Shown: positions 42,979-52,015 of the stretch, one piece after another
How positions within the stretch are numbered: position 1 is the first letter of the stretch
Layout: each line of letters starts with the position of its first letter
From: Bradyrhizobium sp. ARR65
GTDB lineage: Bacteria > Pseudomonadota > Alphaproteobacteria > Rhizobiales > Xanthobacteraceae
Reading direction: 5' to 3'
Assembly (NCBI RefSeq): GCF_000472385.1
Contig: NZ_AWZU01000015.1
Span: forward strand, 1-64,000
DNA: 64,000 bases
The notes under the pieces: generated by a model
Told to the model about the DNA's origin: nothing
Seen by the model: only the letters and a program-made list of their open reading frames with translations
The model's database searches: none
Translations under genes and position numbers: made by a program

Positions 42979-45057
42979 GTGGTGGCGACCTCCGGGCGGA
43001 GTAAATCTGCGAAGCGGTCGGCCGGTATCGCCACGGCGGGCCGCCTGCGCATCCTCACTCTGTTGCGGGCGGTCCCGATCCGCTGGCGTATCCTGTCGAT
43101 CGCAGCGTTGAACTCGGCGGTCGTGCTGGCGCTCGCCGGGATGATCTGGAACGGGGCCAACGTACTCGGCTCGGCCTGGAAGGACGTGCGGCAGGCGCGC
43201 GAATCCGAAAAGATCCTGGCGAGGCTGGAAAGCGAGACCAGCCGTCTGCAGAACCTGATCCACCGCTATATCAATCAACCGAGCCCCGAACTTTTCGCCG
43301 AGATCCTTTTGGTGCGCGAGGCCGTGCTCGGCACGTTGACGACGCGCGCTTCCACCGATCCAATGTTGTCGGGCTCGGTGGACGAACTCGAGCACGCGAC
43401 CGAACGCCTGCTCGACGGCTTTGGCCAATTGCGCGCCGTGCAAACCAAGATCGCCAAGACCTATGAGGAGCAGGTGCTGGGGCCCGCCAAGGATATGGCG
43501 GGACTCTATGCGGCGATCGAGGGTGCCACCGGTCATCGCGACGCGCAGATCTGGCCCTCGCTCGGCAAATCCCGCGAGGCGTTCACGGCGATGCTGGTCG
43601 CCGCCAATTCCTATTATTTGTCGCTGGCCACCGCATCGGCGGAAGATGCCCGCCGCAACACCGATACGATTGAAAAGACCATTCCGCTCATGAGCGGCCT
43701 CGCCGACAACGACCAGCAGCGGACGGCGCTGCAGCGGCTGCAAGCGCGCACGGCGGCGCTGCGCGAGGGGCTTTCCAAGCTGACCGAGCAACTCTCCAAC
43801 CGCACAGAATTGCTGCGCAACACCATCGACGCCACCCAGGCCGAGGCCACCGGCGCGGTCGATGAATTGTCGGCCAGGATGCGCGAACGTGAACAGAGGG
43901 CGCAGGCAACCTTCGACCGCGCGCTGTCCGATATCTCACGCCGCGTGTTGTCGATCGCCGTGATTTTCTTAGGCATCATCTTGAGCGCCGGCGTTCTGAT
44001 CGCGCTCTCGATACGCCTGCCACTGCAGCAGATCATGACGGCGATGGGCGCCATCACCATGGGCGACTTCGAGCGCGAGGTGCAGGGCACCAATGCGCGC
44101 GATGAGGTCGGCGCCATGGCGCGCGCGGTGGAGGTGTTCCGCGAGAACGCCATTGCCAAACGCAAGGCCGAGGACGAACTGCGCGCCTCCAAGGAAAGGG
44201 CCGAAAGCGCGCTGCTGGAGCTCAACACCGCGCAGCAGAACCTGATCGATGCCGAACGCCTAGCCGCATTGGGCGGGCTCGTCGCCGGCGTCGCCCACGA
44301 GGTCAACAACCCCATCGGCATCAGTCTCACGGTCGCTTCCAGCCTCGCGCGGCGGACGCAAATCTTTGAGGCCGAGCTGAAGAGAGACGGCCAGTTGCGT
44401 CGCTCCCAGTTGGAGGAATTCGTGCGCTCTTCGCGCGACGCCTCCGAACAGTTGGTCGCCAATCTTCACCGTGCCGGCGAGCTGATTCAGTCCTTCAAAC
44501 AGGTCGCGGTTGACCGTTCACACGCGGAACGCCGCCAGTTCCCGCTCAGGGAGGCGACAAATCAGATCATCGCAAGCTTGCGGCCGGTCCTGAAGCGGGC
44601 GCCGATCACACTTCAGACCGACGTGCCGGAGAATCTCGTAATCGACGGCTATCCCGGCTTTTACGGCCAGATTTTAACCAATCTGTTCCTCAATGCTGTC
44701 AATCACGCGTTTGCCGACGGCCGTTCCGGAACAATTTCGATAGCAGCGCGGCCGCGCGGGGCGGACGATGTCGAGATCATTTTTTCTGATGACGGGTCCG
44801 GAATGACCCCAGAAGTGCAGCGCCAGGCCTTCGATCCCTTCTTTACGACCCGCCGCAACGAGGGCGGCACCGGACTTGGGCTGCATATCGTCTATAATCT
44901 CGTGACCCAACAGCTCGGCGGCCGCATGATGCTGGAGTCAAGACCGGGACAAGGCACCACTTTTCGCATTATCATGCCCCGGATCGCCAAGGGTGGCGGG
45001 GCAACAGAAGAGACAGACGGGGCGCAATGGCCGAACAGGACGATGTCCTCCACCTGA
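42979..45057 (+). CDS. Membrane sensor histidine kinase with HAMP domain
   Basis: 692 residues. Membrane spans at about 37-60 and 324-345 enclose a ~260-residue, mainly helical periplasmic sensor region. Then HAMP (about 346-398), a coiled coil (KRKAEDELRASKERAESALLELNTAQQNL), an atypical HisKA with the acceptor His in GLVAGVAHEVNNPIG (about 433-447), and HATPase_c with NLFLNAVNHAF, SDDGSGM and GTGLGLHIV. The N-E-V-N-NP form of the H box marks the HPK4-like group. GTG at 42979 or at 42982. It overlaps the next gene by 31 bp, and the three signalling genes are one operon. The stimulus is unknown; the divergent UgpB-like gene makes a periplasmic partner conceivable. Confidence 0.92.
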   Translation: MVATSGRSKSAKRSAGIATAGRLRILTLLRAVPIRWRILSIAALNSAVVLALAGMIWNGANVLGSAWKDVRQARESEKILARLESETSRLQNLIHRYINQPSPELFAEILLVREAVLGTLTTRASTDPMLSGSVDELEHATERLLDGFGQLRAVQTKIAKTYEEQVLGPAKDMAGLYAAIEGATGHRDAQIWPSLGKSREAFTAMLVAANSYYLSLATASAEDARRNTDTIEKTIPLMSGLADNDQQRTALQRLQARTAALREGLSKLTEQLSNRTELLRNTIDATQAEATGAVDELSARMREREQRAQATFDRALSDISRRVLSIAVIFLGIILSAGVLIALSIRLPLQQIMTAMGAITMGDFEREVQGTNARDEVGAMARAVEVFRENAIAKRKAEDELRASKERAESALLELNTAQQNLIDAERLAALGGLVAGVAHEVNNPIGISLTVASSLARRTQIFEAELKRDGQLRRSQLEEFVRSSRDASEQLVANLHRAGELIQSFKQVAVDRSHAERRQFPLREATNQIIASLRPVLKRAPITLQTDVPENLVIDGYPGFYGQILTNLFLNAVNHAFADGRSGTISIAARPRGADDVEIIFSDDGSGMTPEVQRQAFDPFFTTRRNEGGTGLGLHIVYNLVTQQLGGRMMLESRPGQGTTFRIIMPRIAKGGGATEETDGAQWPNRTMSST

Positions 45058-46775
45058 TCGACGACACCGGAGCCGCTCCGGAGGATACGTCCGCGCGCAA
45101 ATGGAAGATCGCCGTCATCGACGATGATCAGGCCGTGCACGAGGGCACCCGCTTTGCGCTCTCCGACTACAGCCTCAATGGCCAGGGGCTGGAAATCCTG
45201 TCCGCCTATTCCGCGGCGGAAGGCCGGGCCTTGATGCGGGCCCATCCCGACATCGCCGCGGTGCTGCTTGATGTCATCATGGAGACGGACATCGCCGGGC
45301 TTGAGCTCGTCGAGTACATCCGCAACGAGATCAGGAACGAGACGGTCCGTATCATCCTGCGCACCGGCCAACCGGGCCAGGCGCCGGAACGGCGCGTCAT
45401 CGTTCAGTACGACATCAATGACTACAAGGCGAAGACCGAGCTTACCGCCGATAAGCTGTTCACCTCTCTGACGGCGGCGCTGCGCAGCTATCAACAGCTC
45501 GAGCGCATGGTGCAGACCCGGCGCGGCCTGGAGATCATCATCGACGCCGCTTCCACGCTCTACGACTTCAAATCGATGCAGCGGCTGGCGGAGGGCGTGC
45601 TGACCCAGCTCGCATCGCTGCTCAACGTCGACTGCGCCGGCATCCTCGTGCTGCGCGACGACGGCAGCAAGGCCGGCGACGATTTTGCCGTTCTGGCCGG
45701 CTCCGGCTGCTACAGCCGCTTTATCGGCTCCGCGGGGTCCAAATCGCTGGATCCGGACTTGCGGACCATGGTGGAGGCAGCCTTCAAGCGGCGCAAGCAC
45801 GAATTTGCCGATCAGCGCACCGTGCTCTACGTCCGCACCGGAAGCGGACGCGAAGTCGTCGTTCTGCTGCAGGCCGAGCGTCCTCTCTCGGAAACCGACC
45901 GCTCGCTGGTGGAGATTTTCGGCAGCCGCCTCTCGATCGCATTCGACAACGTGATCCTCTATCAGCAACTGCACGAAGCCAATACCCAGCTCGAGGACCG
46001 CGTCGCGCAGCGGACGCGGGCGCTGATGCAGGCCAACCGGCGGCTCTCGGCGCAGTGGCTGCGGCTGCAGCGCGCCAATGCCTTCAAGAACGAGATCCTG
46101 GGCACGGTGGCCCATGACCTGAAGAATCCGCTCGGCGTCATCCTCGGGCGCACCGAAATGCTCACCGAGCTGATCTCGACCGGCGCCTCGCGCGAGAGCA
46201 TCACCGCCCAGATCGAGCATGTCCGCGATGCGACCAAGCGGTTGACCTCGATGGTCGACCATTTGATCACGGACGCAATGGCCGATGCCTTCGACATCAC
46301 CATCCGCCGCGAGCCCGTCGATATCGCCGCCCTGGTCGGCGAAGTCGTGGAAGCGAACCAGCCGCTTGCCGTGAACAAGCAACAGGCGATCACGGTATCG
46401 GCGCCGCCGAACATCATGACCATGTGCGACACCGACCGCATTCGCGAATCGATCGACAATCTGGTCTCCAACGCCATCAAATACAGCCCGGTCGGGGGCA
46501 AGATCTCGGTCGTCGTGACCCGCGAGGACAACAGTACGGCGATCCGGGTGACCGACGAGGGGGCCGGGTTGTCGCCGGAAGACCTGGGGCGGCTGTTCGG
46601 CCGCTTTCAGCGGCTTTCGGCCAAGCCTACCGCGGGCGAAAGCTCGACCGGGCTCGGGCTGTCGATCGTGAAGCGGATCATCGATATGCATGGCGGCGAA
46701 GTCACCGCCAACAGTGCCGGTCCCGGCAAGGGATCAACCTTCACCATCACTCTACCTGCGACCGAGATGTCATGA
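45027..46775 (+). CDS. Hybrid response regulator - DUF3369 - histidine kinase
   Basis: 582 residues in the order receiver (about 27-150), DUF3369 (about 165-315) and kinase. The receiver has IAVIDDDQ and phospho-acceptor Asp in AVLLDVIMET (about residue 80); DUF3369 starts SYQQLERMVQTRRGLEIIIDAASTLY; HisKA has TVAHDLKNPLGVILGRTEML, followed by HATPase_c with DNLVSNAIKYSPVGG, DEGAGL and GLGLSIVKRI. No membrane span, so it is cytosolic. Probably receives phosphate from the upstream kinase and passes it on to, or counteracts, the OmpR-type regulator encoded next. Overlaps neighbours at both ends. Confidence 0.92.
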   Translation: MAEQDDVLHLIDDTGAAPEDTSARKWKIAVIDDDQAVHEGTRFALSDYSLNGQGLEILSAYSAAEGRALMRAHPDIAAVLLDVIMETDIAGLELVEYIRNEIRNETVRIILRTGQPGQAPERRVIVQYDINDYKAKTELTADKLFTSLTAALRSYQQLERMVQTRRGLEIIIDAASTLYDFKSMQRLAEGVLTQLASLLNVDCAGILVLRDDGSKAGDDFAVLAGSGCYSRFIGSAGSKSLDPDLRTMVEAAFKRRKHEFADQRTVLYVRTGSGREVVVLLQAERPLSETDRSLVEIFGSRLSIAFDNVILYQQLHEANTQLEDRVAQRTRALMQANRRLSAQWLRLQRANAFKNEILGTVAHDLKNPLGVILGRTEMLTELISTGASRESITAQIEHVRDATKRLTSMVDHLITDAMADAFDITIRREPVDIAALVGEVVEANQPLAVNKQQAITVSAPPNIMTMCDTDRIRESIDNLVSNAIKYSPVGGKISVVVTREDNSTAIRVTDEGAGLSPEDLGRLFGRFQRLSAKPTAGESSTGLGLSIVKRIIDMHGGEVTANSAGPGKGSTFTITLPATEMS

Positions 46776-47509
46776 GCCAGAGCCAGCACATCATCATCGT
46801 CGATGACGAGGCGCCGGCGCGCGAGATGGTCGGCGATTATCTCAAGATGCACGGCTTCACCGTGACGCTGTGCGACGGCGGCAAGAGCCTGCGCAGCGCG
46901 ATCGAGACCAGCGCACCCGACCTTGTGGTGCTCGACCTCAACATGCCCGAGGAGGACGGATTGTCCGTCATCCGCGACCTCAAGAGCCGCACCAACATTC
47001 CGATCATCATGCTGACCGCCACCGCGAGCCCGATCGATCGCGTGGTCGGGCTCGAGCTGGGGGCCGACGATTACGTCGCCAAACCCTGCGAGCTGCGCGA
47101 ATTGATGGCGCGCATCCGCTCGGTGCTGCGGCGAAGCGGACCACCCAAGGCCGCCGCGGAAGCCTCGGCGGCCGCCAAGAGCGGCAAGGAGCAGTTGGTG
47201 CGGTTCGGCACCAAATGGCTCGATCTCGAGGCACAGGCCCTGCGCGACGAGGAGGGCAACGAGCATCCGCTCACGGCATCCGAATTCGGGCTCCTGAAAG
47301 TGTTCGCCGCCAATCCCAAGCGGGTGCTGTCGCGAGAGCGGCTTTTGGAACTGGCCAATGCCCGCGACAGCGAGGCGTTCGACCGCGCCGTCGACCTGCG
47401 GATCATGCGCATCCGCCGCAAGATCGAACCGGATCCGACCAAGCCCGCGGTGATCCGCACCATTCGCGGCGGCGGCTACCTGTTCTCGCCGACGGAGGAG
47501 AAGGCGTAG
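46772..47509 (+). CDS. OmpR/PhoB family response regulator
   Basis: 245 residues: receiver (about 6-120) with IIIVDDEAP, acceptor Asp in LVVLDLNMPEEDG, LTATAS and YVAKPCELREL; a linker rich in Ala/Lys (about 128-145); a winged helix DNA-binding domain (about 150-240) with LTASEFGLLKVF and IRTIRGGGYLFSP. Starts by a 4-bp overlap (ATGA) with the hybrid kinase gene. Output component of the three-gene relay; target genes unknown. Confidence 0.94.
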   Translation: MSQSQHIIIVDDEAPAREMVGDYLKMHGFTVTLCDGGKSLRSAIETSAPDLVVLDLNMPEEDGLSVIRDLKSRTNIPIIMLTATASPIDRVVGLELGADDYVAKPCELRELMARIRSVLRRSGPPKAAAEASAAAKSGKEQLVRFGTKWLDLEAQALRDEEGNEHPLTASEFGLLKVFAANPKRVLSRERLLELANARDSEAFDRAVDLRIMRIRRKIEPDPTKPAVIRTIRGGGYLFSPTEEKA

Positions 47510-47650
47510 CCTTCTGCGTTGCGCGCCCCTCTCCCCCCGCAAGCGGGGCGGTCCCGGGCTGCGCGACGGCGACAGCTTCGTGTTTCGATCTGTTTCGGTC
47601 CCCCGCGGCAATTATCCATGCATTGAAAATATTCACGATTTTGCCCCGAA

Positions 47651-47699
47651 TGTTTCGTCGCGAGGCGTCCGACGAAACAATTCTCTTACCGACGAAACC
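47651..47699. promoter_or_regulatory. CGACGAAAC box array upstream of the ECF sigma gene
   Basis: TGTTTCGTCG (47651-47660) is the exact inverse of CGACGAAACA (47670-47679), and CCGACGAAACC (47689-47699) is a direct copy placed exactly 20 bp after the middle one. Three equally oriented or opposed copies over 49 bp suggest an operator. It ends about 100 bp before the sigma factor gene. The binding protein is unknown; the OmpR-type regulator encoded just upstream is one candidate. Confidence 0.6.
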
Positions 47700-47797
47700 A
47701 TTTTGCGCTTGCGGTGCAGACGTCCGGAAACGTTGCCTGATTAACACTTTCTTCCCAAGGAAGCGCCGCGGCATAGGCGGCACATGGGGAGAGTGTC

Positions 47798-48409
47798 ATG
47801 CAGAACGTCGTCGCTATCAACGCGGCAGCCCGCCAGAGCATCGACGCCGCTCAAGCTGCCTCGGACGAGATGCTGCTGGAGGGCATTGCCGATGGCAACC
47901 GGACCGCAATGCACATCCTTTACGCCCGGCACAATGTGAGGGTTTATCGCTTCATCCTGCGCATCGTCCGCGATGCCAGCGTGGCGGAAGACCTGGTCAG
48001 CCAGGTGTTCCTCGATGTCTGGCGCACGGCGGCCCAGTTCGAAGGCCGCTCGCAGGTTTCGACCTGGCTGTTGTCGATCGCACGCTTCAAGGCGCTGACC
48101 TCGCTGCGGCAGCGGCGCTTCGAGGACATCGATCAGGACGACGTGCGCGAGATCCCCGACGGGGCCGACACGCCGGAGGCCTCGCTCGATCGCGCCACTA
48201 CCAACGAGATTCTACGCGCCTGCGTCGCAAAACTGTCGCCGGCGCACCGTGAGATCATCAACCTCGTCTATTACCATGAGAAGTCGGTGGAGGAAGTCGG
48301 CGCGATCATCGGCATTCCCCAGAGCACGGTGAAGACGCGGATGTTCTACGCCCGCAAGCAGCTCGCCGATCTCTTGAGGGGCGCAGGCGTCGATAGCCTC
48401 GCGGCTTAA
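47798..48409 (+). CDS. ECF-type RNA polymerase sigma factor
   Basis: 203 residues. Sigma-70 region 2 (about 30-100: RNTAMHILYARHNVRVYRFILRIVRDASVAEDLVSQVFLDVWRTA-like, with the DLVSQVFLDVW core), a linker, and region 4 (about 130-190: LSPAHREIINLVYYHEKSVEEVGAIIGIPQSTVKTRMFYARKQL). No anti-sigma factor gene is adjacent. The start MQNVVAINAAARQ is preceded by GGGGAGAG 5 bp upstream. Followed by a strong terminator, so it is monocistronic. Confidence 0.92.
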   Translation: MQNVVAINAAARQSIDAAQAASDEMLLEGIADGNRTAMHILYARHNVRVYRFILRIVRDASVAEDLVSQVFLDVWRTAAQFEGRSQVSTWLLSIARFKALTSLRQRRFEDIDQDDVREIPDGADTPEASLDRATTNEILRACVAKLSPAHREIINLVYYHEKSVEEVGAIIGIPQSTVKTRMFYARKQLADLLRGAGVDSLAA

Positions 48410-48537
48410 TGAAGTTGAACGCATGACGAAGCAATTGAAACAATCGGCGAAATCACGCTGAAAGATTGATCTGCTATTTAGGTACGCAATCGATTTAGTC
48501 GTCAGCTGACTTACCGCTTTGACCTCCCAGGACCTCC

Positions 48538-48573
48538 AACGACCCGGACGGGATGCCCCCCTCCCGGGTCGTT
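48538..48573 (+). terminator. Terminator after the sigma factor gene
   Basis: Perfect 10-bp stem AACGACCCGG (48538-48547) / CCGGGTCGTT (48564-48573), 16-base loop, followed by CTTATTTC. It lies between the sigma gene and the bd oxidase operon, 129 bp after the sigma stop. Confidence 0.75.
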
Positions 48574-48659
48574 CTTATTTCGCACGCTGCCGCCAAAGTA
48601 GGACGCAACGTCCAATTTCCTCGCCATTGCAGGCGTGATAAATCAGCCCCGCAATAACG

Positions 48660-50078
48660 ATGGTGGCGTGCATGCTCGGCTTGGATGCAGTTGTTTTGGC
48701 CCGTGCCCAATTTGCATTCACCATGACGTTTCACATCGTCTTTCCCGCGTTCTCGATCGGGCTTGCGAGCTATCTTGCGGTGCTGGAAGCGCTGTGGCTT
48801 TGGACCGGGCGCGACGTCTTCATCAACCTGTTCAATTACTGGCTGAAGATCTTCGCCGTCGCCTTCGGCATGGGCGTCGTGTCCGGCATCGTGATGTCCT
48901 ACCAGTTCGGGACCAACTGGTCGGTCTTTGCCGACAGGACCGGACCCGTGATCGGACCGATGATGGCCTATGAGGTGCTCACCGCGTTCTTTCTCGAAGC
49001 GGGCTTTCTCGGCGTCATGCTGTTCGGCTTGAGGCGCGTCGGGCCGAGGCTGCATTTCCTCGCGACGCTGATGGTGGCGATCGGCACCCTGATCTCCGCC
49101 TTCTGGATTCTCTCCGCCAATTCCTGGATGCAGACCCCCAGCGGTTTTGCGGTCAACGCCGACGGCCAATTCGTCGCGGCGGACTGGTTCAAGGTGATCT
49201 TCAATCCGTCCTTTCCCTACCGCCTGGTGCATATGGTGCTGGCGGCGTACCTCACCACGGCGCTGGTGGTCGGCGCAGTCGGTGCCTTTCATCTGTTGCG
49301 CGACCAGCATCTCGCAGGTCCCCGGGTGATGTTCTCGATGGCGATGTGGATGGCGACGCTGGCGGCGCCGATCCAAATCCTGGCCGGCGATCAACACGGC
49401 CTCAACACGCTGGAACACCAGCCGGTGAAGATCATGGCCATGGAGGGCCATTTCCAAAGCCATAAGGACGGCGCGCCGCTCTATCTCTTCGGTTTGCCGG
49501 ATGAGGCGGCCGGCAAGGTCAAATATGCCATCGACATTCCGAAGCTGGGCTCGCTGATCCTCAAGCACTCCCCCGATGCGCCGATGGATGGACTCGACAC
49601 CGTGCCGCGCGAAAACTGGCCGCCGGTGCCGATCACCTTCTGGGCGTTCCGCATCATGGTGGGCCTCGGCTTTTTGATGTTCGGCCTCGGCCTGCTCAGC
49701 CTGTGGGAGCGCTCGCGCGGGCGGCTGTACCAGTCGCGGCCGTTGCACCGCTTCGCGCTGCTGATGGGGCCGGCCGGCTTCCTCGCGGTGATCGCAGGCT
49801 GGGTCACCACCGAGACCGGACGCCAGCCATTCACAGTCTACGGCCTGTTGCGCACCGCCGACTCCGTCTCGCCGCTGGCGGTACCCGCGGTCGGCTCGTC
49901 CTTGCTCGCCTTCGTGATCGTCTACTTCGCGGTCTACGCGGCCGGCATTCTTTATCTGTTGCGATTGATGGCGCAGCCGCCGCATCCGGGCGAAGAAGGG
50001 CCCAGCACCGAGAGCCCGGTCCGTAGCGCCGGCATCACGCCGGCAGCGGGCATTCCTACGGAGGTCGGCGCGTCATGA
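48660..50078 (+). CDS. cioA: Cytochrome bd-type (cyanide-insensitive) quinol oxidase subunit I
   Basis: 472 residues with about nine membrane helices. The haem b595 ligand His is in LARAQFAFTMTFHIVFPAFSIG; GDQHGLNTLEHQPVKIMAMEGHFQ and the GRQPF motif (GWVTTETGRQPFTVYGLLRTADSVSP) are hallmarks of subunit I. The quinol (Q) loop is of the short form, as in CIO enzymes. Reduces oxygen to water with ubiquinol. First of a three-gene operon; overlaps the subunit II gene by 4 bp. A second ATG four codons on is an alternative start. Confidence 0.95.
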   Translation: MVACMLGLDAVVLARAQFAFTMTFHIVFPAFSIGLASYLAVLEALWLWTGRDVFINLFNYWLKIFAVAFGMGVVSGIVMSYQFGTNWSVFADRTGPVIGPMMAYEVLTAFFLEAGFLGVMLFGLRRVGPRLHFLATLMVAIGTLISAFWILSANSWMQTPSGFAVNADGQFVAADWFKVIFNPSFPYRLVHMVLAAYLTTALVVGAVGAFHLLRDQHLAGPRVMFSMAMWMATLAAPIQILAGDQHGLNTLEHQPVKIMAMEGHFQSHKDGAPLYLFGLPDEAAGKVKYAIDIPKLGSLILKHSPDAPMDGLDTVPRENWPPVPITFWAFRIMVGLGFLMFGLGLLSLWERSRGRLYQSRPLHRFALLMGPAGFLAVIAGWVTTETGRQPFTVYGLLRTADSVSPLAVPAVGSSLLAFVIVYFAVYAAGILYLLRLMAQPPHPGEEGPSTESPVRSAGITPAAGIPTEVGAS

Positions 50079-51085
50079 CTGGAGCTGTCGATCTCGCAAC
50101 CATCTGGGCCTTCATCATCGCTTTTGCGGTCTTTGTCTATGTGGTGATGGACGGGTTCGATCTCGGGCTCGGCATCCTGTTTCCGCTGTTTCCGGCGAAA
50201 GCGGATCGCGACGTCATCACCAACACCGTGGCGCCGGTGTGGGACGGCAACGAGACCTGGCTCGTGCTCGGCGGCGGCGGGCTGATGGCGGCGTTTCCGC
50301 TCGCCTATGCCGTGCTGCTGCCCGCGCTCTACACGCCCATGATCGCGATGCTCATCGGCCTGATCTTTCGCGGCGTCGCCTTCGAATTCCGCTGGCGTAC
50401 ACGTTCACAGAGCAACCGCTGGGACATCGCCTTCTGCGGCGGATCGTGGCTTGCGGCAGTGGCGCAGGGCGTTGCGCTCGGCGCGATCTTGCAGGGGGTG
50501 CATGTCGAGGGCCGGCAATATGCCGGCGGCTGGTGGGACTGGCTGACGCCGTTCAGCCTCTTGACCGGCGCGTCGCTGGTTGTCGGCTACGCGCTGCTGG
50601 GCGCGACCTGGCTGATCCTGAAGACCGAGGGCGAACTGCGCGAGAAGGCCTACCACATTAGCTGGTACCTTCTGTTCGGCATGCTCGCCGCGATCGCCGC
50701 GGTCAGCCTGGCGACACCGCTTTTGACCATCCATTATGCGCAGCGCTGGTTCACCTGGCCCAATGTCGTCCTCACCGCGCCGGTGCCGCTCGCGGTGGCC
50801 GTCGTAACGGTGGCTCTCTTGAAGAGCCTCGCCGACAAGCAGGACCGGCAACCCTTCGTGCTGTCGCTCCTCTTGTTCCTGTTGTCCTATGCGGGACTGG
50901 GCATCAGCATGTATCCCTATATCGTGCCGCAGAGCATCACCATCTGGCAGGCGGCCGCGCCCGAAAACAGCCAGCTCTTCATGCTGGTCGGCGTCGCCGT
51001 GCTGATTCCGCTGATCCTCGGCTATACGGGGTGGGCCTATTGGGTCTTCCGCGGCAAGGTGAAGCCGGACAGCGGCTATCACTGA
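50075..51085 (+). CDS. cioB: Cytochrome bd-type quinol oxidase subunit II
   Basis: 336 residues, eight membrane helices. Family stretches FVYVVMDGFDLGLGILFPLF near the N-terminus, TVAPVWDGNETWLVLGGGGLMAAFPLAYA and RGVAFEFRWR are typical of CydB/CioB. It supports subunit I and haem insertion. The stop overlaps the start of the small subunit (TGATG). Confidence 0.96.
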   Translation: MTGAVDLATIWAFIIAFAVFVYVVMDGFDLGLGILFPLFPAKADRDVITNTVAPVWDGNETWLVLGGGGLMAAFPLAYAVLLPALYTPMIAMLIGLIFRGVAFEFRWRTRSQSNRWDIAFCGGSWLAAVAQGVALGAILQGVHVEGRQYAGGWWDWLTPFSLLTGASLVVGYALLGATWLILKTEGELREKAYHISWYLLFGMLAAIAAVSLATPLLTIHYAQRWFTWPNVVLTAPVPLAVAVVTVALLKSLADKQDRQPFVLSLLLFLLSYAGLGISMYPYIVPQSITIWQAAAPENSQLFMLVGVAVLIPLILGYTGWAYWVFRGKVKPDSGYH

Positions 51086-51213
51086 TGGCTCCGGAGCAGC
51101 CGACCACACCGCTCGTGCGACGCCTCCTCTGGTTCGTGGCGCTGTGGCTGGCCGGAGTCGGCGCGGTCGCGACCGTCGCGTTGATCCTGCACCTCTGGCT
51201 GGGAGCGAAATAA
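51085..51213 (+). CDS. DUF2474 small subunit of the bd-type oxidase (CydX-like)
   Basis: 42 residues, MAPEQPTTPLVRRLLW followed by a single membrane helix (about 14-38, FVALWLAGVGAVATVALILHLWLG). Its start codon overlaps the cioB stop by one base. Such tiny single-span proteins (DUF2474, comparable with CydX/CydH) end bd oxidase operons and are accessory subunits needed for stability. Easily missed because of its length. Confidence 0.85.
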   Translation: MAPEQPTTPLVRRLLWFVALWLAGVGAVATVALILHLWLGAK

Positions 51214-51364
51214 GCGCTGCCCCGCTGCGCGTTACAGCTGTCATGAAAGATTCAAGGGCTTGTAGAGGCCTACGCGCAGACACCACCATCAACTTGCCAT
51301 CAAGCTGCCGCTGAGATTTGATGGTTGCGTTGATTTGGCTGGCATCCCACAAGGAGAGTCCTTG

Positions 51365-51961
51365 ATGACGACGTTTCGTCACCTGAGCTGGATGATGATC
51401 GCGGCGATCGGCCTGATGGTTTCGGCTGCACCGAGCTTCGCGCAGCAGCAGAACGATCCCGGCGACCAGCCCGGACTTGTGGCGGACGATTCGTATCAGC
51501 TCGATCCGGAGTGGCAGAAGCAGGTGGTGTATTATCGAACCACCGAACCGCCCGGCACCATTATCATCTCGACGGCCGAGCGGCATCTCTATCTGGTGCA
51601 GCCCGGCGGACGGGCGGTGCGCTACGGCATCGGCGTCGGCCGCGACGGCTTTCAATGGCAGGGTCTGCTCAACATCACCAGGAAGGCGGAGTGGCCGGAC
51701 TGGACGCCGCCGCCGGAAATGATCGCGCGCCAGCCTTATCTGCCGCGTTTCATGGCCGGCGGGCCCGGCAACCCGCTCGGCGCGCGGGCAATGTATCTCG
51801 GCACGACCGTCTACCGCATCCATGGCACCAACCAGCCCTGGACCATCGGCACCAAGATCTCCTCAGGCTGCTTCCGCCTTGTCAATGCCGACGTCACCGA
51901 TCTCTATGACCGCGTGCCCGTTGGCACCAAGGTCATCGTCAGGCAGAAGCCCGAATTGTAA
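51365..51961 (+). CDS. L,D-transpeptidase (YkuD family)
   Basis: 198 residues. Signal peptide (about 1-27, MMIAAIGLMVSAAPSFAQ), then the YkuD domain (about 60-195) with catalytic HGTNQPWTIGTKISSGCFRLVNADV (His and the SxGCxR Cys). Makes 3-3 cross-links in peptidoglycan or attaches proteins to it in the periplasm. Start at 51365 with AAGGAGAG 6 bp upstream. Single gene; the 151-bp spacer before it holds an 8-bp inverted repeat ACCATCAA/TTGATGGT (51285-51325). Confidence 0.94.
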   Translation: MTTFRHLSWMMIAAIGLMVSAAPSFAQQQNDPGDQPGLVADDSYQLDPEWQKQVVYYRTTEPPGTIIISTAERHLYLVQPGGRAVRYGIGVGRDGFQWQGLLNITRKAEWPDWTPPPEMIARQPYLPRFMAGGPGNPLGARAMYLGTTVYRIHGTNQPWTIGTKISSGCFRLVNADVTDLYDRVPVGTKVIVRQKPEL

Positions 51962-52015
51962 GGCGCGGCTTCCATTTCCGTTTCTGCTGTTTTCGTCTCA
52001 TACTGCGAGGGGCAA

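Noticed and set aside
44892..46691. 599-codon open frame antisense to the hybrid kinase
   Set aside because: Shadow of the receiver-DUF3369-kinase gene whose domains are unmistakable.
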